DNA of 64,000 bases from Citrobacter freundii ATCC 8090 = MTCC 1658 = NBRC 12681 (GCF_011064845.1 NZ_CP049015.1:4340001-4404000); one strand, 5' to 3'; positions 9,547 to 19,544 are shown, counted from the first letter of the stretch. A program made the numbers and translations. Notes: generated by a model from the sequence alone, not told the origin.

Positions 9547-10317
9547 TTATTTCTTAAAAGAATCAGCCAGTTTCTGCGTGGCTGAACGGAACACGCCAAG
9601 GTCGCTGCCAACAGCAACAAAGGTCGCGCCCCATTCCAGATAACGACGCGCATCCGCCTCTACCGGCGCCAGAATTCCGCTTGGTTTGCCATGTGCTTTC
9701 GCGCGGGCAAAAATGTGCTGGATAGCTTTCTGCACATCAGGATGTGACGCATTGCCGAGATGGCCTAGCGCCGCAGCCAGATCGCTTGGGCCGACGAAGA
9801 CACCGTCTACACCTTCGGTCGCCGCGATGGCGTCAACGTTATCAACGCCCTGCTGACTTTCGATCTGCACGATGATGGTGATGTTCTTATTCGATTGCGC
9901 AAAGTAGTCCGGTACGGTGCCAAACATATTGGCGCGATGGGAGACGGACACGCCGCGAATACCTTCCGGCGGATAGCGGGTCGACGCCACGGCGTTCACC
10001 GCCTCTTCTTGTGTCTCAACGAACGGGATCAGGAAGTTGTAAAACCCAATATCCAGCAGGCGCTTGATAATCACCGGCTCGTTGGTCGGCACGCGTACGA
10101 CCGGCGCGCTGGCGCTGCCTTTCAGCGCCATCAATTGCGGGATAAACGTCGAGATATCGTTCGGCGCGTGTTCGCCATCCAGTACCAGCCAGTCAAAACC
10201 CGCCAGGCCTAAAACTTCGGTACTGATTGGGCTGGCCAATGCAGACCAGCAGCCAATCTGAATCTGTTGCGCCGCGAGGGCCGCTTTAAACTTATTCGGG
10301 AAAATCGTGTTATTCAT
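9547..10317 (-). CDS. garL: 5-keto-4-deoxy-D-glucarate aldolase
   Basis: Class II aldolase of the HpcH/HpaI family that splits 5-keto-4-deoxyglucarate (and 2-keto-3-deoxyglucarate) into pyruvate and tartronate semialdehyde. The 256-residue length equals E. coli GarL. Recognisable parts are the active-site segment [13 protein letters not shown], the metal-binding [14 protein letters not shown] and [12 protein letters not shown]. It lies 15 bases downstream of garP and 30 bases before garR, so one transcript is expected. Confidence 0.95.
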   Translation of the reverse strand: MNNTIFPNKFKAALAAQQIQIGCWSALASPISTEVLGLAGFDWLVLDGEHAPNDISTFIPQLMALKGSASAPVVRVPTNEPVIIKRLLDIGFYNFLIPFVETQEEAVNAVASTRYPPEGIRGVSVSHRANMFGTVPDYFAQSNKNITIIVQIESQQGVDNVDAIAATEGVDGVFVGPSDLAAALGHLGNASHPDVQKAIQHIFARAKAHGKPSGILAPVEADARRYLEWGATFVAVGSDLGVFRSATQKLADSFKK

Positions 10318-10332
10318 CGCCTATACCTTTGT

Positions 10333-11667
10333 TTATTTCTGCAATTCCATACGTTTAATGTCACCGACAATAAACAGGTAGCAAACCATTGCCATCAGCG
10401 CCGAACACCCTACAAACATCAGCGCAGCATTAAATGAGTGCAGCTCGCTCACCAGATAACCAATCACCAGCGGGGTGACGATAGAGGCTACGTTGCCAAA
10501 TACGTTAAATACCCCACCGCACAGACCAACGATTTCTTTCGGCGCGGTATCGGAAATCACCGGCCAACCCAGCGCGCCGAAGCCTTTGCCGAAGAACGCC
10601 AGCGCCATCAGCGCAACCACCAGAGTGGTGTTATCGGTGTAGTTACACAGAATAATGGTCGACGCGAGCAACATTCCGAGCACAATCGGCAGCTTACGTG
10701 CCAGGGTGATGCTGAAGCCACGTTTAATCAGATAATCAGAGAACACACCGCCGAGCACGCCACCGGCAAATCCGCACAGCGCAGGAATCGACGCCACCAG
10801 ACCGACTTTCAGGATCGACATGCCTTTTTCCTGTACCAGGTAAATCGGGAACCAGGTAAGGAAAAACCAGGTGATAGTGTTGATAAAATACTGTCCGAAG
10901 AACACGCCAAGCATCATGCGGTTTGTCAGCAACTGCTTGATATAATGCAGTTTAGGACCACCTGATTTCACATCGCCGGGCTTTTTATGGTCCATATCCA
11001 CGACCGCGCCGTTTTCAGAGATAAACTTCAGCTCTTCCTGCGACATACGCGGGTGATCGGTTGGGTTATGAATAAACTTTACCCACAGGCCGGTGAGCAC
11101 AAAACCGATAACGCCCATCACGGTAAAGACGTGCTCCCAGCCCCAGGCAAAGGTCAGCCAGCCCAGCAGCGGCGAAAACAGCGCCAGGGAGAAATATTGT
11201 GCGGAGTTAAAAATCGCAGATGCCGTACCGCGCTCTTTCGTCGGGAACCAGGCGGCCACAATACGGGCGTTCGCCGGGAAGGACGGCGCTTCCGAGAAGC
11301 CCAGCATGAAACGCATGATGAACATTGAAATACCCGCCCAGGCCAGCGGGAACATATCGACAAAACCCTGCAGAAAGGTGAACAGCGACCAGAAGAACAG
11401 ACTGTAAGTGTAGACTTTCTTCGAACCGAACTTATCCAGCAGCCAGCCGCCAGGGATTTGCATCAACAGGTAAGCCCAACCGAAGGCGGAGAAAATGTAA
11501 CCCATTGAAATGGCACTGAGCTGCAACTCTTTCGCCACTTCCGTGCCGGCAATAGATAGCGTGGCACGGTCCGCATAGTTAACGGCGGTAACAATAAATA
11601 TTATTAGCAATATTAAGTAACGGGTGTGCGTACCTTTCTTTTTCTCGACAACTGTATCCAGTATCAT
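10333..11667 (-). CDS. garP: Galactarate/glucarate/glycerate transporter (MFS)
   Basis: Inner-membrane major-facilitator symporter, 444 residues, the length of E. coli GarP. Twelve hydrophobic segments can be followed, starting YLILLIIFIVTAVNYADRATLSI. The MFS motif between helices 2 and 3 reads GGWLLDKFGSKKV, and the central cytoplasmic loop is polar (about residues 205-240). The start at 11667 (MILDTVVEKKKG) was chosen on family length. It is the first gene of the garPLRK operon and is divergent from garD across about 400 bases. Confidence 0.94.
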   Translation of the reverse strand: MILDTVVEKKKGTHTRYLILLIIFIVTAVNYADRATLSIAGTEVAKELQLSAISMGYIFSAFGWAYLLMQIPGGWLLDKFGSKKVYTYSLFFWSLFTFLQGFVDMFPLAWAGISMFIMRFMLGFSEAPSFPANARIVAAWFPTKERGTASAIFNSAQYFSLALFSPLLGWLTFAWGWEHVFTVMGVIGFVLTGLWVKFIHNPTDHPRMSQEELKFISENGAVVDMDHKKPGDVKSGGPKLHYIKQLLTNRMMLGVFFGQYFINTITWFFLTWFPIYLVQEKGMSILKVGLVASIPALCGFAGGVLGGVFSDYLIKRGFSITLARKLPIVLGMLLASTIILCNYTDNTTLVVALMALAFFGKGFGALGWPVISDTAPKEIVGLCGGVFNVFGNVASIVTPLVIGYLVSELHSFNAALMFVGCSALMAMVCYLFIVGDIKRMELQK

Positions 11668-12070
11668 TCTAATTACCTCGGGTACATAAAAGTTTTTATT
11701 ATTATTTGGCAGATATCCCTGGTGATAAATTACCGATAATAAAAACGTATAATAATTTATCAGACGCAATGAAACCGTGATTTAGTATAATCAGCAGTGC
11801 AACGTTAATCATTGTGCAAGCGCTCATTAAATATGCGTTATGAAAATAATGTTTTGGGCATATGCACACATACATGGGCGCTAATCCACACATTTACGTA
11901 TTGCTACCCCTGCTGGTGCGGTCTTGCTGAGTTTAAGTGATCATTGTCACATTCTTCACGATAAACTCCTGACATTCTTATTTCACGATACCGAATCTTT
12001 ATTACTGAAAATGAGATTCAAAATATAAATATCCACACTATTATCACCACTTGTTGGAGAATACTGGACA
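11668..12070. promoter_or_regulatory. Divergent garP/garD control region
   Basis: A 403-base gap between two divergent sugar-diacid transcription units. It carries a good CRP-like site (listed separately) and several AT-rich stretches. In E. coli the sugar-diacid regulator CdaR activates both sides, but I cannot delimit its box. AGTGATAATAGTG-like sequence and TTGGAGAA before the garD ATG at 12071 supply the garD ribosome-binding region. Confidence 0.6.
11935..11951. promoter_or_regulatory. CRP-like binding site
   Basis: AAGTGATCATTGTCACA keeps the half-sites GTGA and TCACA at the standard 6-base spacing of the TGTGA-N6-TCACA consensus. It lies about 120 bases upstream of garD, fitting catabolite control of galactarate use. 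Confidence 0.6.
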
Positions 12071-13642
12071 ATGGCCGACATCGAAATTAGACAAGAATCG
12101 CCAACGGCGTTTTATATTAAAGTTCACGAAACAGATAATGTGGCGATAATTGTCAATGACAATGGCCTGAAAGCCGGAACGCGTTTTCCGGACGGACTGG
12201 AACTCATTGAACATATTCCCCAGGGTCATAAAGTGGCGCTCGTGGATATTCCTGTTCATGGCGAAATCGTGCGTTATGGCGAAGTGATAGGCTATGCCGT
12301 TCGCGACATCCCACGCGGCAGCTGGATTGATGAATCAATGGTTGAGCTGCCCAAGGCTCCGCCGCTGGAGACGCTGCCGCTGGCAACTAAAGTGCCTGAG
12401 CCGCTGCCGCCTCTCGAGGGTTATACCTTCGAAGGTTACCGCAATGTTGACGGTAGCGTTGGCACCAAGAATCTGCTCGGCATCTCCACCAGCGTGCACT
12501 GCGTGGCGGGCGTGGTGGACTATGTAGTGAAAATCATTGAACGCGACCTGCTGCCCAAATACCCGAATGTTGACGGTGTGGTGGGGCTCAATCATCTGTA
12601 CGGTTGCGGCGTGGCGATTAACGCTCCAGCCGCCATCGTGCCCATTCGAACTATTCATAATATTGCGCTGAACCCTAACTTTGGCGGTGAGGTAATGGTC
12701 ATTGGCCTCGGCTGTGAAAAACTGCAGCCAGAGCGCCTGCTGGAAGGTACGCACGATGTAAAAAGCATTCCGGTCGACAGCGCCAGCATCGTCAGCCTGC
12801 AGGATGAAAAACACGTCGGCTTTCAATCAATGGTTGCCGATATTTTGCAGGTGGCCGAACACCATCTGGCAAAGCTCAATCAGCGCCAGCGTGAAACCTG
12901 CCCGGCATCAGAACTGGTGGTCGGCATGCAGTGCGGCGGCAGCGATGCGTTTTCCGGCGTGACGGCCAATCCAGCGGTAGGTTATGCCTCCGACCTGTTA
13001 GTACGCTGTGGCGCGACAGTGATGTTCTCCGAAGTCACCGAAGTACGCGATGCCATCCACCTTCTGACCCCGCGCGCGATTAACGAAGAGGTTGGTAAAC
13101 GCCTGCTCGAGGAGATGGCCTGGTACGACAACTACCTGGATATGGGCAAGACTGACCGGAGCGCCAACCCATCACCGGGCAACAAGAAAGGCGGTCTGGC
13201 AAACGTGGTGGAAAAAGCACTGGGTTCTATTGCGAAGTCGGGCAAGAGCGCGATTGTCGAAGTCTTGTCGCCGGGACAGCGTCCAACCAAACGTGGCCTG
13301 ATTTACGCTGCCACCCCCGCCAGCGATTTTGTCTGCGGTACGCAACAGGTTGCTTCCGGGATCACAGTACAAGTCTTTACCACCGGTCGCGGTACGCCGT
13401 ATGGCCTGATGGCCGTGCCGGTGATTAAAATGGCGACACGCACGGAGTTGGCCAATCGTTGGTTTGACCTGATGGACATCAACGCCGGTACCATCGCTAC
13501 CGGAGAAGAAACCATTGAAGACGTGGGTCTGAAACTGTTCGAGTTTATTCTCGACGTCGCCAGCGGACGTAAGAAAACCTTCTCAGATCAGTGGGGACTG
13601 CATAACCAACTGGCGGTGTTTAACCCGGCGCCAGTGACCTGA
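12071..13642 (+). CDS. garD: Galactarate dehydratase
   Basis: Converts galactarate (meso) to 5-keto-4-deoxy-D-glucarate, the first committed step of the pathway. The product has 523 residues, as in E. coli. The N-terminal ~100 residues form the SAF domain of the UxaA/altronate dehydratase family, and the rest is the catalytic domain with conserved blocks [37 protein letters not shown] and [14 protein letters not shown]. The cysteine/histidine-rich motifs are those that bind the catalytic metal. Divergent from garP and followed by a strong terminator. Confidence 0.96.
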   Translation: MADIEIRQESPTAFYIKVHETDNVAIIVNDNGLKAGTRFPDGLELIEHIPQGHKVALVDIPVHGEIVRYGEVIGYAVRDIPRGSWIDESMVELPKAPPLETLPLATKVPEPLPPLEGYTFEGYRNVDGSVGTKNLLGISTSVHCVAGVVDYVVKIIERDLLPKYPNVDGVVGLNHLYGCGVAINAPAAIVPIRTIHNIALNPNFGGEVMVIGLGCEKLQPERLLEGTHDVKSIPVDSASIVSLQDEKHVGFQSMVADILQVAEHHLAKLNQRQRETCPASELVVGMQCGGSDAFSGVTANPAVGYASDLLVRCGATVMFSEVTEVRDAIHLLTPRAINEEVGKRLLEEMAWYDNYLDMGKTDRSANPSPGNKKGGLANVVEKALGSIAKSGKSAIVEVLSPGQRPTKRGLIYAATPASDFVCGTQQVASGITVQVFTTGRGTPYGLMAVPVIKMATRTELANRWFDLMDINAGTIATGEETIEDVGLKLFEFILDVASGRKKTFSDQWGLHNQLAVFNPAPVT

Positions 13643-13663
13643 TTATCGAAACGAAAGCCAACG

Positions 13664-13690
13664 AAAAAACGGGGATTTGTCCCCGTTTTT
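13664..13690 (+). terminator. garD rho-independent terminator
   Basis: AAACGGGGA and TCCCCGTTT form a 9-bp stem with a 4-base loop followed by TTT, 22 bases after the garD stop. Confidence 0.85.
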
Positions 13691-13997
13691 AATGTCGATG
13701 CTTTAACAAATAAAGTGATAACGTTCGCATTTTAAGAGGTTTTTTTAAACATCTGTTTTTTTCGATTCAAACCTGCCAAATGAACCTAACGATATGAAAT
13801 TAAAAGAAATAATACCACCATTGTTTTACGTTATATTTTCGTTTTGATAAAAGAGAAACCTACCGAAAGACGACCTTGTTTTAATGCGATAATCCCCTCT
13901 TTTTTACTGCTTTGACTTTCTCCGGTGTAAAACAGATTATTCATAGGCTGCTGTAATTTACCTCATAAGCATTCTGACCTGAATAAAGAGGGAAGTT
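13691..13997. promoter_or_regulatory. Upstream region of the sugar ABC operon
   Basis: About 300 AT-rich bases before the binding-protein gene. ATTTTCGTTTTGATAAAAG around 13835-13853 contains the TTTCGTTTT word seen in the AgaR-type operators further right, and TTTTTTCGATTC near 13753-13765 is a weaker match. AGAGGGAAG precedes the ATG at 13998 as ribosome-binding site. A DeoR-type regulator encoded at 20503-21273 is the likely user. Confidence 0.45.
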
Positions 13998-15257
13998 ATG
14001 TATACCCTGAATAAAAATAATGTCGCATTGGCTTGTCTTATTTCCTGTTTACTGGCAACTCCTGTCTTCGCGAGTGCTGAAGGCCAGTCGGACGCAAAGC
14101 CTGTTAAATTACGCTACACGTTATGGGACCGCAATCAACTCCCTGGCGAACAACAGCTCGTTAATGAATTTGAAAAAGACAACCCCGGAATTAAGGTCGA
14201 AATTGAACTAACTCCTTATGACCAGTATTTTATCAAACTCAGTTCAGCAGTCGGTGGAAATGTAGCACCGGATGTATTCTGGATGAACATGCCTAATTTC
14301 CAGCAATATGTGAAAAATGGCATGCTGGAACCACTGAGTAATTATCTGAAAGATAAATCAGCGCCGAAACTGGATGATTTTGTTAAAAGCTCAGTCGATG
14401 CCTACCAATACCAGTCGCAACAATATGCCATCCCAAGGGATATTGATGCAATTGCCGTCTGGTACAATAAAAAAATGTTCGATCAGGCTGGTGTGAGCTA
14501 TCCCGATAACAACTGGACATGGGACGATTTAAAACAAAAATCAGAGCAGTTGCGTAAAGGGCTGGATAAACAGTCTTATCCACTGGCAATGGAATTCAGC
14601 AGCGGACAGGATAGTTACTTTAACCTGCTATTACAGGCCGGGGATAAGATTGTACTACCTGAGGGCAAAACGGATGTTGCCAATGACAAAGCTATCGCCG
14701 TCTATCGCGATGTTCAAGGCATGCTGAACGCGGGACTAATCCAACCGCCAGGCGAGATGGAAGCCTCAGACGTCTTCCAGTCAAACCGGGTAGCCATGGT
14801 CTACGCAGGCTCATGGTGGGCATTACCCTTCTCTCAAAATGAGCTGATTAAGGATCACATCGGCGTAGTGCCAATGCCAAAAATGGCAGAGCAGGCAGGT
14901 GTATCCCATAGTCTGGCATTTGCTATGTCAGCCAAAAGTCAGCATAAAGATGCGGCGTGGAAGTTCATTGAATTCATGAGCTCTGAGCATGCGCAGCAGA
15001 CTCTGGCGACGGGAAAAGTCGTGATCCCGGCTAACCAAAAAGTGGCCAAAGAGTGGGCTGAAGGCTTTAAGGATATTGATGTTTCAGCCTATATCGATTC
15101 GTTGGCTTTCTCACATAAATATCCAACCGCAGGCTCCAATACCGCTAAGTGGAATAGCATCCTGAATGATGGCTTGAAAAAAGTGTGGACGGGTACTGAC
15201 CCAGAGAAAGTCATGCCTGGTGTTGCTAAACGCGTTGAACGAGAAATGCAGAAATAA
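13998..15257 (+). CDS. ABC transporter periplasmic sugar-binding protein (family 1, MalE/UgpB type)
   Basis: A 419-residue secreted protein with a signal peptide ending near PVFASAEG (about residue 27). The mature part shows the family-1 solute-binding pattern: LRYTLWDRN, a lobe-1 segment ending in VNEFEKDNPGIKVEIE, APDVFWMN, YNKKMFDQAGV..NWTWDDLKQ and GSWWALPF. These are typical for importers of di- or oligosaccharides and N-acetylated or glycerol-linked sugars. It heads an operon of two permeases, an ATPase, an oxidoreductase-like protein and a sugar kinase. A strong hairpin after its stop probably protects a shorter mRNA and raises its level above the membrane parts. The substrate is not readable from sequence. 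Confidence 0.88.
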   Translation: MYTLNKNNVALACLISCLLATPVFASAEGQSDAKPVKLRYTLWDRNQLPGEQQLVNEFEKDNPGIKVEIELTPYDQYFIKLSSAVGGNVAPDVFWMNMPNFQQYVKNGMLEPLSNYLKDKSAPKLDDFVKSSVDAYQYQSQQYAIPRDIDAIAVWYNKKMFDQAGVSYPDNNWTWDDLKQKSEQLRKGLDKQSYPLAMEFSSGQDSYFNLLLQAGDKIVLPEGKTDVANDKAIAVYRDVQGMLNAGLIQPPGEMEASDVFQSNRVAMVYAGSWWALPFSQNELIKDHIGVVPMPKMAEQAGVSHSLAFAMSAKSQHKDAAWKFIEFMSSEHAQQTLATGKVVIPANQKVAKEWAEGFKDIDVSAYIDSLAFSHKYPTAGSNTAKWNSILNDGLKKVWTGTDPEKVMPGVAKRVEREMQK

Positions 15258-15261
15258 TCCT

Positions 15262-15280
15262 GAGGGAGCCATGCTCCCTC
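15262..15280 (+). terminator. Hairpin between binding-protein and permease genes
   Basis: GAGGGAGC-CAT-GCTCCCTC forms a perfect 8-bp stem without a T run. Such intercistronic hairpins usually act as partial terminators or 3'-end stabilisers in ABC operons. Confidence 0.6.
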
Positions 15281-15335
15281 TCGCTTTCGCCCGCGCAATA
15301 TATTTTGGTTGCACAGTGAGCATCCCGGAGTCTGT

Positions 15336-16280
15336 ATGAGCTATTCAGATGAAGCTGCATCCCCACAATTACCGGCCAGAGAGGCGCAAAAAAAATCCCT
15401 GACCAAGCTGGAAAAAGAAGAACGCTTCTGGGGATGGATAATGATTATGCCGTTACTGGCGGGGTTAATTGTTTTTTACTTTACTCCATTCTTCCAGAAC
15501 GTTTTTTATAGTTTCACCGACCTGGGCGAGTTTCAGATCTGGACGACGATCAGCTTAGATAACTATATTAATTTATTCAGCGATGATGAGTTTCGTTCAG
15601 CAATATATAACACCTTGGCCTATGTTTTTATTTGCGTACCGATAATCACCGTTTTGTCATTACTGCTCGCAATTGGCCTGAATCAGGCGATTCGCGGTCA
15701 GTGGTTGTTTCGCACGCTATTATTTCTGCCCGCTGTCACTATGCCTGCGGCCATTGCTATGGTCTGGCAGTGGTTGATGAACCGAAACTTCGGCTTAATT
15801 AATCAGATCCTGGCCTTTTTCGATCTTCCGGCCATCGGTTGGTTATCCGATCCCGATGTCGTCCGCCTGAGCGCCTCGTTGGTTATCATCTGGTCGGCTA
15901 TTGCGCTGAAGATGATCATTCTGCTCGCTGGATTACAGGGGATCCCCAAACAAATTTATGAAGCGATGTCACTGGATGGCATCAGCAAATTGCGTGGGTT
16001 CTGGTCTATTACCTTACCGCTAATGATCCCCACGCTGTTTTTCGTACTGGTGATCTCTTTTATCGAAACGCTGCAAATTTTCGATGTGGTTTATCTGCTG
16101 TTTGGCAGTTCATCCATGGTGGACGATCAGACGATGACTATCGCCTATCTCTTCTATAAATACGCCTTTATCTACCATGAAAAAGGGTATGCCTCAGCGA
16201 TCGCCGTGGTGATTTTCGTTATCACGATGGTCCTGACGCTGCTGCAAATATGGATTGGTAAACGACTTAAAGCACAGTGA
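15336..16280 (+). CDS. Sugar ABC transporter permease 1 (MalF/UgpA type)
   Basis: A 314-residue inner-membrane protein with about six hydrophobic segments, beginning FWGWIMIMPLLAGLIVFYF. The EAA loop that docks on the ATPase reads YEAMSLDGISKLRGFWSITLP. The start at 15336 is preferred because CGGAG lies 5 bases before it; an in-frame ATG at 15309 lacks such a box. It forms the translocation pore with the next gene product, only 10 bases downstream. Confidence 0.87.
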   Translation: MSYSDEAASPQLPAREAQKKSLTKLEKEERFWGWIMIMPLLAGLIVFYFTPFFQNVFYSFTDLGEFQIWTTISLDNYINLFSDDEFRSAIYNTLAYVFICVPIITVLSLLLAIGLNQAIRGQWLFRTLLFLPAVTMPAAIAMVWQWLMNRNFGLINQILAFFDLPAIGWLSDPDVVRLSASLVIIWSAIALKMIILLAGLQGIPKQIYEAMSLDGISKLRGFWSITLPLMIPTLFFVLVISFIETLQIFDVVYLLFGSSSMVDDQTMTIAYLFYKYAFIYHEKGYASAIAVVIFVITMVLTLLQIWIGKRLKAQ

Positions 16281-16290
16281 GGCAACCACG

Positions 16291-17115
16291 ATGTTCATGA
16301 CTAAACGTGAAAAATGGCTAATTTACGGCTTGATGATCCTCGCGACGCTGGTAACTGTGGTTCCCTTCATCTGGATGATCATCACCTCTTTTAAAACCCA
16401 GGCAGAAAGCATCGCCTTTCCGCCGATCCTGCTACCTGCCAACCCAGGGTTTCAGGCTTACGGTAAAATCTTGCATGAAATGCCTTTTGGCAGCTTTTAC
16501 TTTAACTCGATCGTCTCCACGTTGGTCATCGTCATTTTGCAGACGCTGATTGCGGCAATGGCAGCGTACGGTTTCTCCCGACTGCGTTTTAAAGGGCGAG
16601 ATGTCCTGTTTATGCTGTGTATTTCAATTCTGATGGTGCCCGGTCAGATCTTTTTAATCCCACAGTTTTTAACCGTTGAAAAAATCGGTTTGCTGAACTC
16701 AATTCCTGGGCTGGTGCTACCGGGTTTATTCAGCATATATAGCGCCTTTTTATTGCGTCAGTTTTTTCTGTCAGTACCTAAAGAACTGGAAGAGGCAGCC
16801 ATTATGGATGGGTATAACCATCTGACTATTTTCTTCAAAATTATGCTGCCATTAATTAAACCAGGGCTGATTGCCTGCGTCATTATTAACGGATTGTGGA
16901 GCTGGAATAACTTAATGTGGCCGCTGATCGTCAACACCTCCATGGATAAAATGACATTACCGGTGGGGTTAGCCTCACTTTCCGGACGCTCAGGCGTGGA
17001 ATATCCGATGTTAATGGCGGGCGCATTGCTGGCGATTATCCCGATGTTGTTACTTTATATCTTCTTCCAGCGCTATTTTATTCGCGGCATCGCTGGTGCC
17101 GGAATTAAAGGATAA
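16291..17115 (+). CDS. Sugar ABC transporter permease 2 (MalG/UgpE type)
   Basis: A 274-residue inner-membrane protein with six hydrophobic segments. The EAA loop reads EEAAIMDGYNHLTIFFKIMLP, and the C-terminal YFIRGIAGAGIKG is characteristic of MalG-like permeases. The start at 16291 (MFMTKREKW) has TGAGG upstream. It is placed directly between permease 1 and the ATPase gene (11-base gap), so the heterodimeric pore and ATPase are translated together. Confidence 0.87.
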   Translation: MFMTKREKWLIYGLMILATLVTVVPFIWMIITSFKTQAESIAFPPILLPANPGFQAYGKILHEMPFGSFYFNSIVSTLVIVILQTLIAAMAAYGFSRLRFKGRDVLFMLCISILMVPGQIFLIPQFLTVEKIGLLNSIPGLVLPGLFSIYSAFLLRQFFLSVPKELEEAAIMDGYNHLTIFFKIMLPLIKPGLIACVIINGLWSWNNLMWPLIVNTSMDKMTLPVGLASLSGRSGVEYPMLMAGALLAIIPMLLLYIFFQRYFIRGIAGAGIKG

Positions 17116-17126
17116 GGGGCAGTGTT

Positions 17127-18233
17127 ATGTCAGGTATTCAATTACAGGCAGTAAGCAAAGTCTATCCCAATGGCTTTCAGGCGATCCATGGCGTTGATCT
17201 TGAAATCCACGATGGCGAATTCATGGTGTTTGTCGGGCCATCAGGCTGCGCCAAATCAACGCTGCTGCGCATGATTGCAGGTCTGGAAGATATCACTCAT
17301 GGTCATATCGCAATCGGAGAGAAGTGCGTCAACGACCTGCTACCAAAGGAGCGAGGCGTTGCCATGGTCTTCCAGAATTATGCCCTCTATCCCCACATGA
17401 CGATTTATAAAAATATGGCATTCAGTCTGTTAGGGAAAATGAGCAAAGAAGAGATTGATATCCGCGTACGGGAAGCTGCACACAAGCTGGAAATAGAGAC
17501 ATTACTCGATAAAAAGCCCGGCCAACTTTCGGGCGGTCAATGTCAGCGCGTTGCCGTTGGCAGGGCCATCGTGCGTAAGCCAGACGTTTTTTTGTTTGAT
17601 GAGCCGCTTTCCAACCTGGATGCAAAGCTGCGTGTTTCAATGCGCGTGCGGCTGACAGAACTGCATCGACAACTGCGTCAAGAAGGCGTGAGCGCAACCA
17701 TGGTGTACGTCACGCACGATCAGATTGAAGCAATGACGATGGGAGACAGGATTTGCGTCCTTAATGGCGGTCGTATTATGCAGGTGGATACCCCAGGAAA
17801 TATCTACCATCACCCCAGGAATAAATTTGTTGCTGGTTTTATTGGTAATCCGGCAATGAATATTATGCTGCTTGATATTGAACCCGGCACTCGTGGTCTG
17901 CGCCTGGCTGAAAATTTAATCCTGCCATTAAATACACGCTTGAGTAACCTACTGGAGCAATACCCGCACTCCAGCGTCTGGTTCGGCATCCGGTCAGAGG
18001 CCATTCAGTTAGCCTCGCAGCATGACGTCTCTGCGTTCGATGCGCACATTACCAACGTAGAAAGGATGGGCAACGAAGACCTTCTGCATTTTGATATTGG
18101 TGAGCAACATATGATCTTACGTATTAACTCTTCACCCGACTGGGCCCCTCTTCCCGGCGAATCTATCAAAGTGAAATTTAATCTGGAAGCCGCCTTTTTG
18201 TTTGATAAAAAACATGAAGAAAATTTGGCCTGA
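17127..18233 (+). CDS. Sugar ABC transporter ATPase (UgpC/MalK type)
   Basis: A 368-residue cytoplasmic ATPase that powers the importer. Motifs are in order: Walker A GPSGCAKST (about 37-45, alanine where GPSGCGKST is usual), Q-loop NYALYPHMT, signature LSGGQ (about 134-138), Walker B VFLFDEPLSNLDAK (about 153-166) and H-loop YVTHDQ. The C-terminal ~130 residues form the OB-like TOBE/MalK regulatory domain starting near GFIGNPAMN. Walker A still contains the essential KST, and the glycine-to-alanine change occurs in other UgpC-like proteins, so activity is expected. Confidence 0.9.
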   Translation: MSGIQLQAVSKVYPNGFQAIHGVDLEIHDGEFMVFVGPSGCAKSTLLRMIAGLEDITHGHIAIGEKCVNDLLPKERGVAMVFQNYALYPHMTIYKNMAFSLLGKMSKEEIDIRVREAAHKLEIETLLDKKPGQLSGGQCQRVAVGRAIVRKPDVFLFDEPLSNLDAKLRVSMRVRLTELHRQLRQEGVSATMVYVTHDQIEAMTMGDRICVLNGGRIMQVDTPGNIYHHPRNKFVAGFIGNPAMNIMLLDIEPGTRGLRLAENLILPLNTRLSNLLEQYPHSSVWFGIRSEAIQLASQHDVSAFDAHITNVERMGNEDLLHFDIGEQHMILRINSSPDWAPLPGESIKVKFNLEAAFLFDKKHEENLA

Positions 18234-18269
18234 CCGTTATTCAGGCTAAGTGAAAAATGAGAGGTTTAT

Positions 18270-19526
18270 ATGTGTGCGAATAAAGTGACCGTATTAGTGG
18301 TAGGGGCTGGTGCGCGCGGAGAAATATATGCTCGCTATGCGCTTGAACATCCAGACAGAATGCAGGTAGTAGGCGTTGCTGAGCCCAGAGAGGCGTATCG
18401 CCAGCAGTTTGTCGCACAGCATAAGATTGCTCCAAATAACGTATTTTGCGACTGGCAAGAGGCTGCGGCCCAACCCAAAATGGCCGACGTAGTACTTATT
18501 TGCACGCAGGATAATATGCACAAAGATCCTGCCGTGGCGTTTGCCAATCTCGGCTATCACATTCTGCTGGAAAAACCGCTCGCCCCTACGCCAGAAGATT
18601 GCCGGATCATTATTGATGCGGTTAAACGCAACAACGTATTACTGGCCGTCGCGCACGTCCTGCGGTACACCCGCTATACGCAAAAGCTGAAATCACTGCT
18701 TGATGATGGCGTAATTGGCGATATTGTCAGCATGCAGCATCTCGAACCCGTAGGTTACTGGCATCAGGCGCACTCGTTTGTACGTGGTAACTGGCGCAAT
18801 GAAGCAGAATCGTCATTTATGTTATTACAGAAATCCTGTCATGATTTGGACTGGATCCGCTACATCATGGGCGACAACTGCAAGGACGTAGGATCATTTG
18901 GCAGCCTGAGCCACTTTGTGAAAGAGAATCAGCCTGCTGGCGCCGCCGACCGCTGCCTTGATTGTCAGGTTGAAGCAACCTGCCCCTGGTCTGCCTGCAA
19001 AATTTATCTGGGTGAAAACCACAAATGCACTCCCCACTTCCGTCGGGTGCTGACTGCAGATCCCAGCGAAGAAAATGTCCGCCAGGCGCTGCGCGATGGG
19101 CCTTATGGTCGCTGCGTTTATCGTTGTGATAATGATGTGGTGGATCATCAGGTTGTTAACTTACGTTTTGCCCACCAGCAGACAGTGACCTTTACCATGA
19201 CCGCGTTTACCAAAATGGAAGATCGAAAAACGCGCCTGTTTGGCACCAGAGGTTATCTGGAAGGTGATGGCGAGCAGATCCGGGTGTTTGATTTCCTGAC
19301 AGACAAAGAAACTGTGCATCAGATCGAGGAGATCGCCGCTGGAACACAAACCCAGATGGGGGGACATGGTGGTGGCGATTACTACCTGATGGATCGCTTT
19401 ATCCATGCAGTGATGGCCAACGATCAAAATATGATCCTTTCTGGCCCGGATGAGTCACTGGAAAGTCACTTAATGGTCTTTGCCGCAGAACGCGCTCGCA
19501 AGGAAAACAGTCTGGTTACGCTGTGA
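18270..19526 (+). CDS. Gfo/Idh/MocA-family oxidoreductase-like protein with cysteine cluster
   Basis: A 418-residue cytoplasmic protein with an N-terminal NAD(P)-binding Rossmann fold (VVGAGARGEIYARYA, glycines at about 11-16) and the family EKP motif (LLEKPLAPT, about 101-103). The C-terminal domain contains an unusual set of cysteines: C229, C232, C238, C243, C253 and later C282 and C286, including the CLDCxxxxxC pattern, which could hold a metal or [Fe-S] centre. The family covers sugar and inositol dehydrogenases but also NAD-dependent glycosidases such as GH109 alpha-N-acetylgalactosaminidases. With an importer on one side and a sugar kinase on the other, either role would fit; the choice is not made by sequence. 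Confidence 0.82.
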   Translation: MCANKVTVLVVGAGARGEIYARYALEHPDRMQVVGVAEPREAYRQQFVAQHKIAPNNVFCDWQEAAAQPKMADVVLICTQDNMHKDPAVAFANLGYHILLEKPLAPTPEDCRIIIDAVKRNNVLLAVAHVLRYTRYTQKLKSLLDDGVIGDIVSMQHLEPVGYWHQAHSFVRGNWRNEAESSFMLLQKSCHDLDWIRYIMGDNCKDVGSFGSLSHFVKENQPAGAADRCLDCQVEATCPWSACKIYLGENHKCTPHFRRVLTADPSEENVRQALRDGPYGRCVYRCDNDVVDHQVVNLRFAHQQTVTFTMTAFTKMEDRKTRLFGTRGYLEGDGEQIRVFDFLTDKETVHQIEEIAAGTQTQMGGHGGGDYYLMDRFIHAVMANDQNMILSGPDESLESHLMVFAAERARKENSLVTL

Positions 19527-19544
19527 AGCCGGAGGAGATGAGGC

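Noticed and set aside
10438..10965. 175-codon plus-strand frame opposite garP
   Set aside because: Antisense of a membrane protein gene, no supporting signals.
17237..17263. Walker A alanine substitution as evidence of an inactive ATPase
   Set aside because: GPSGCAKST keeps the lysine and serine/threonine that bind phosphate and is found in other importer ATPases.
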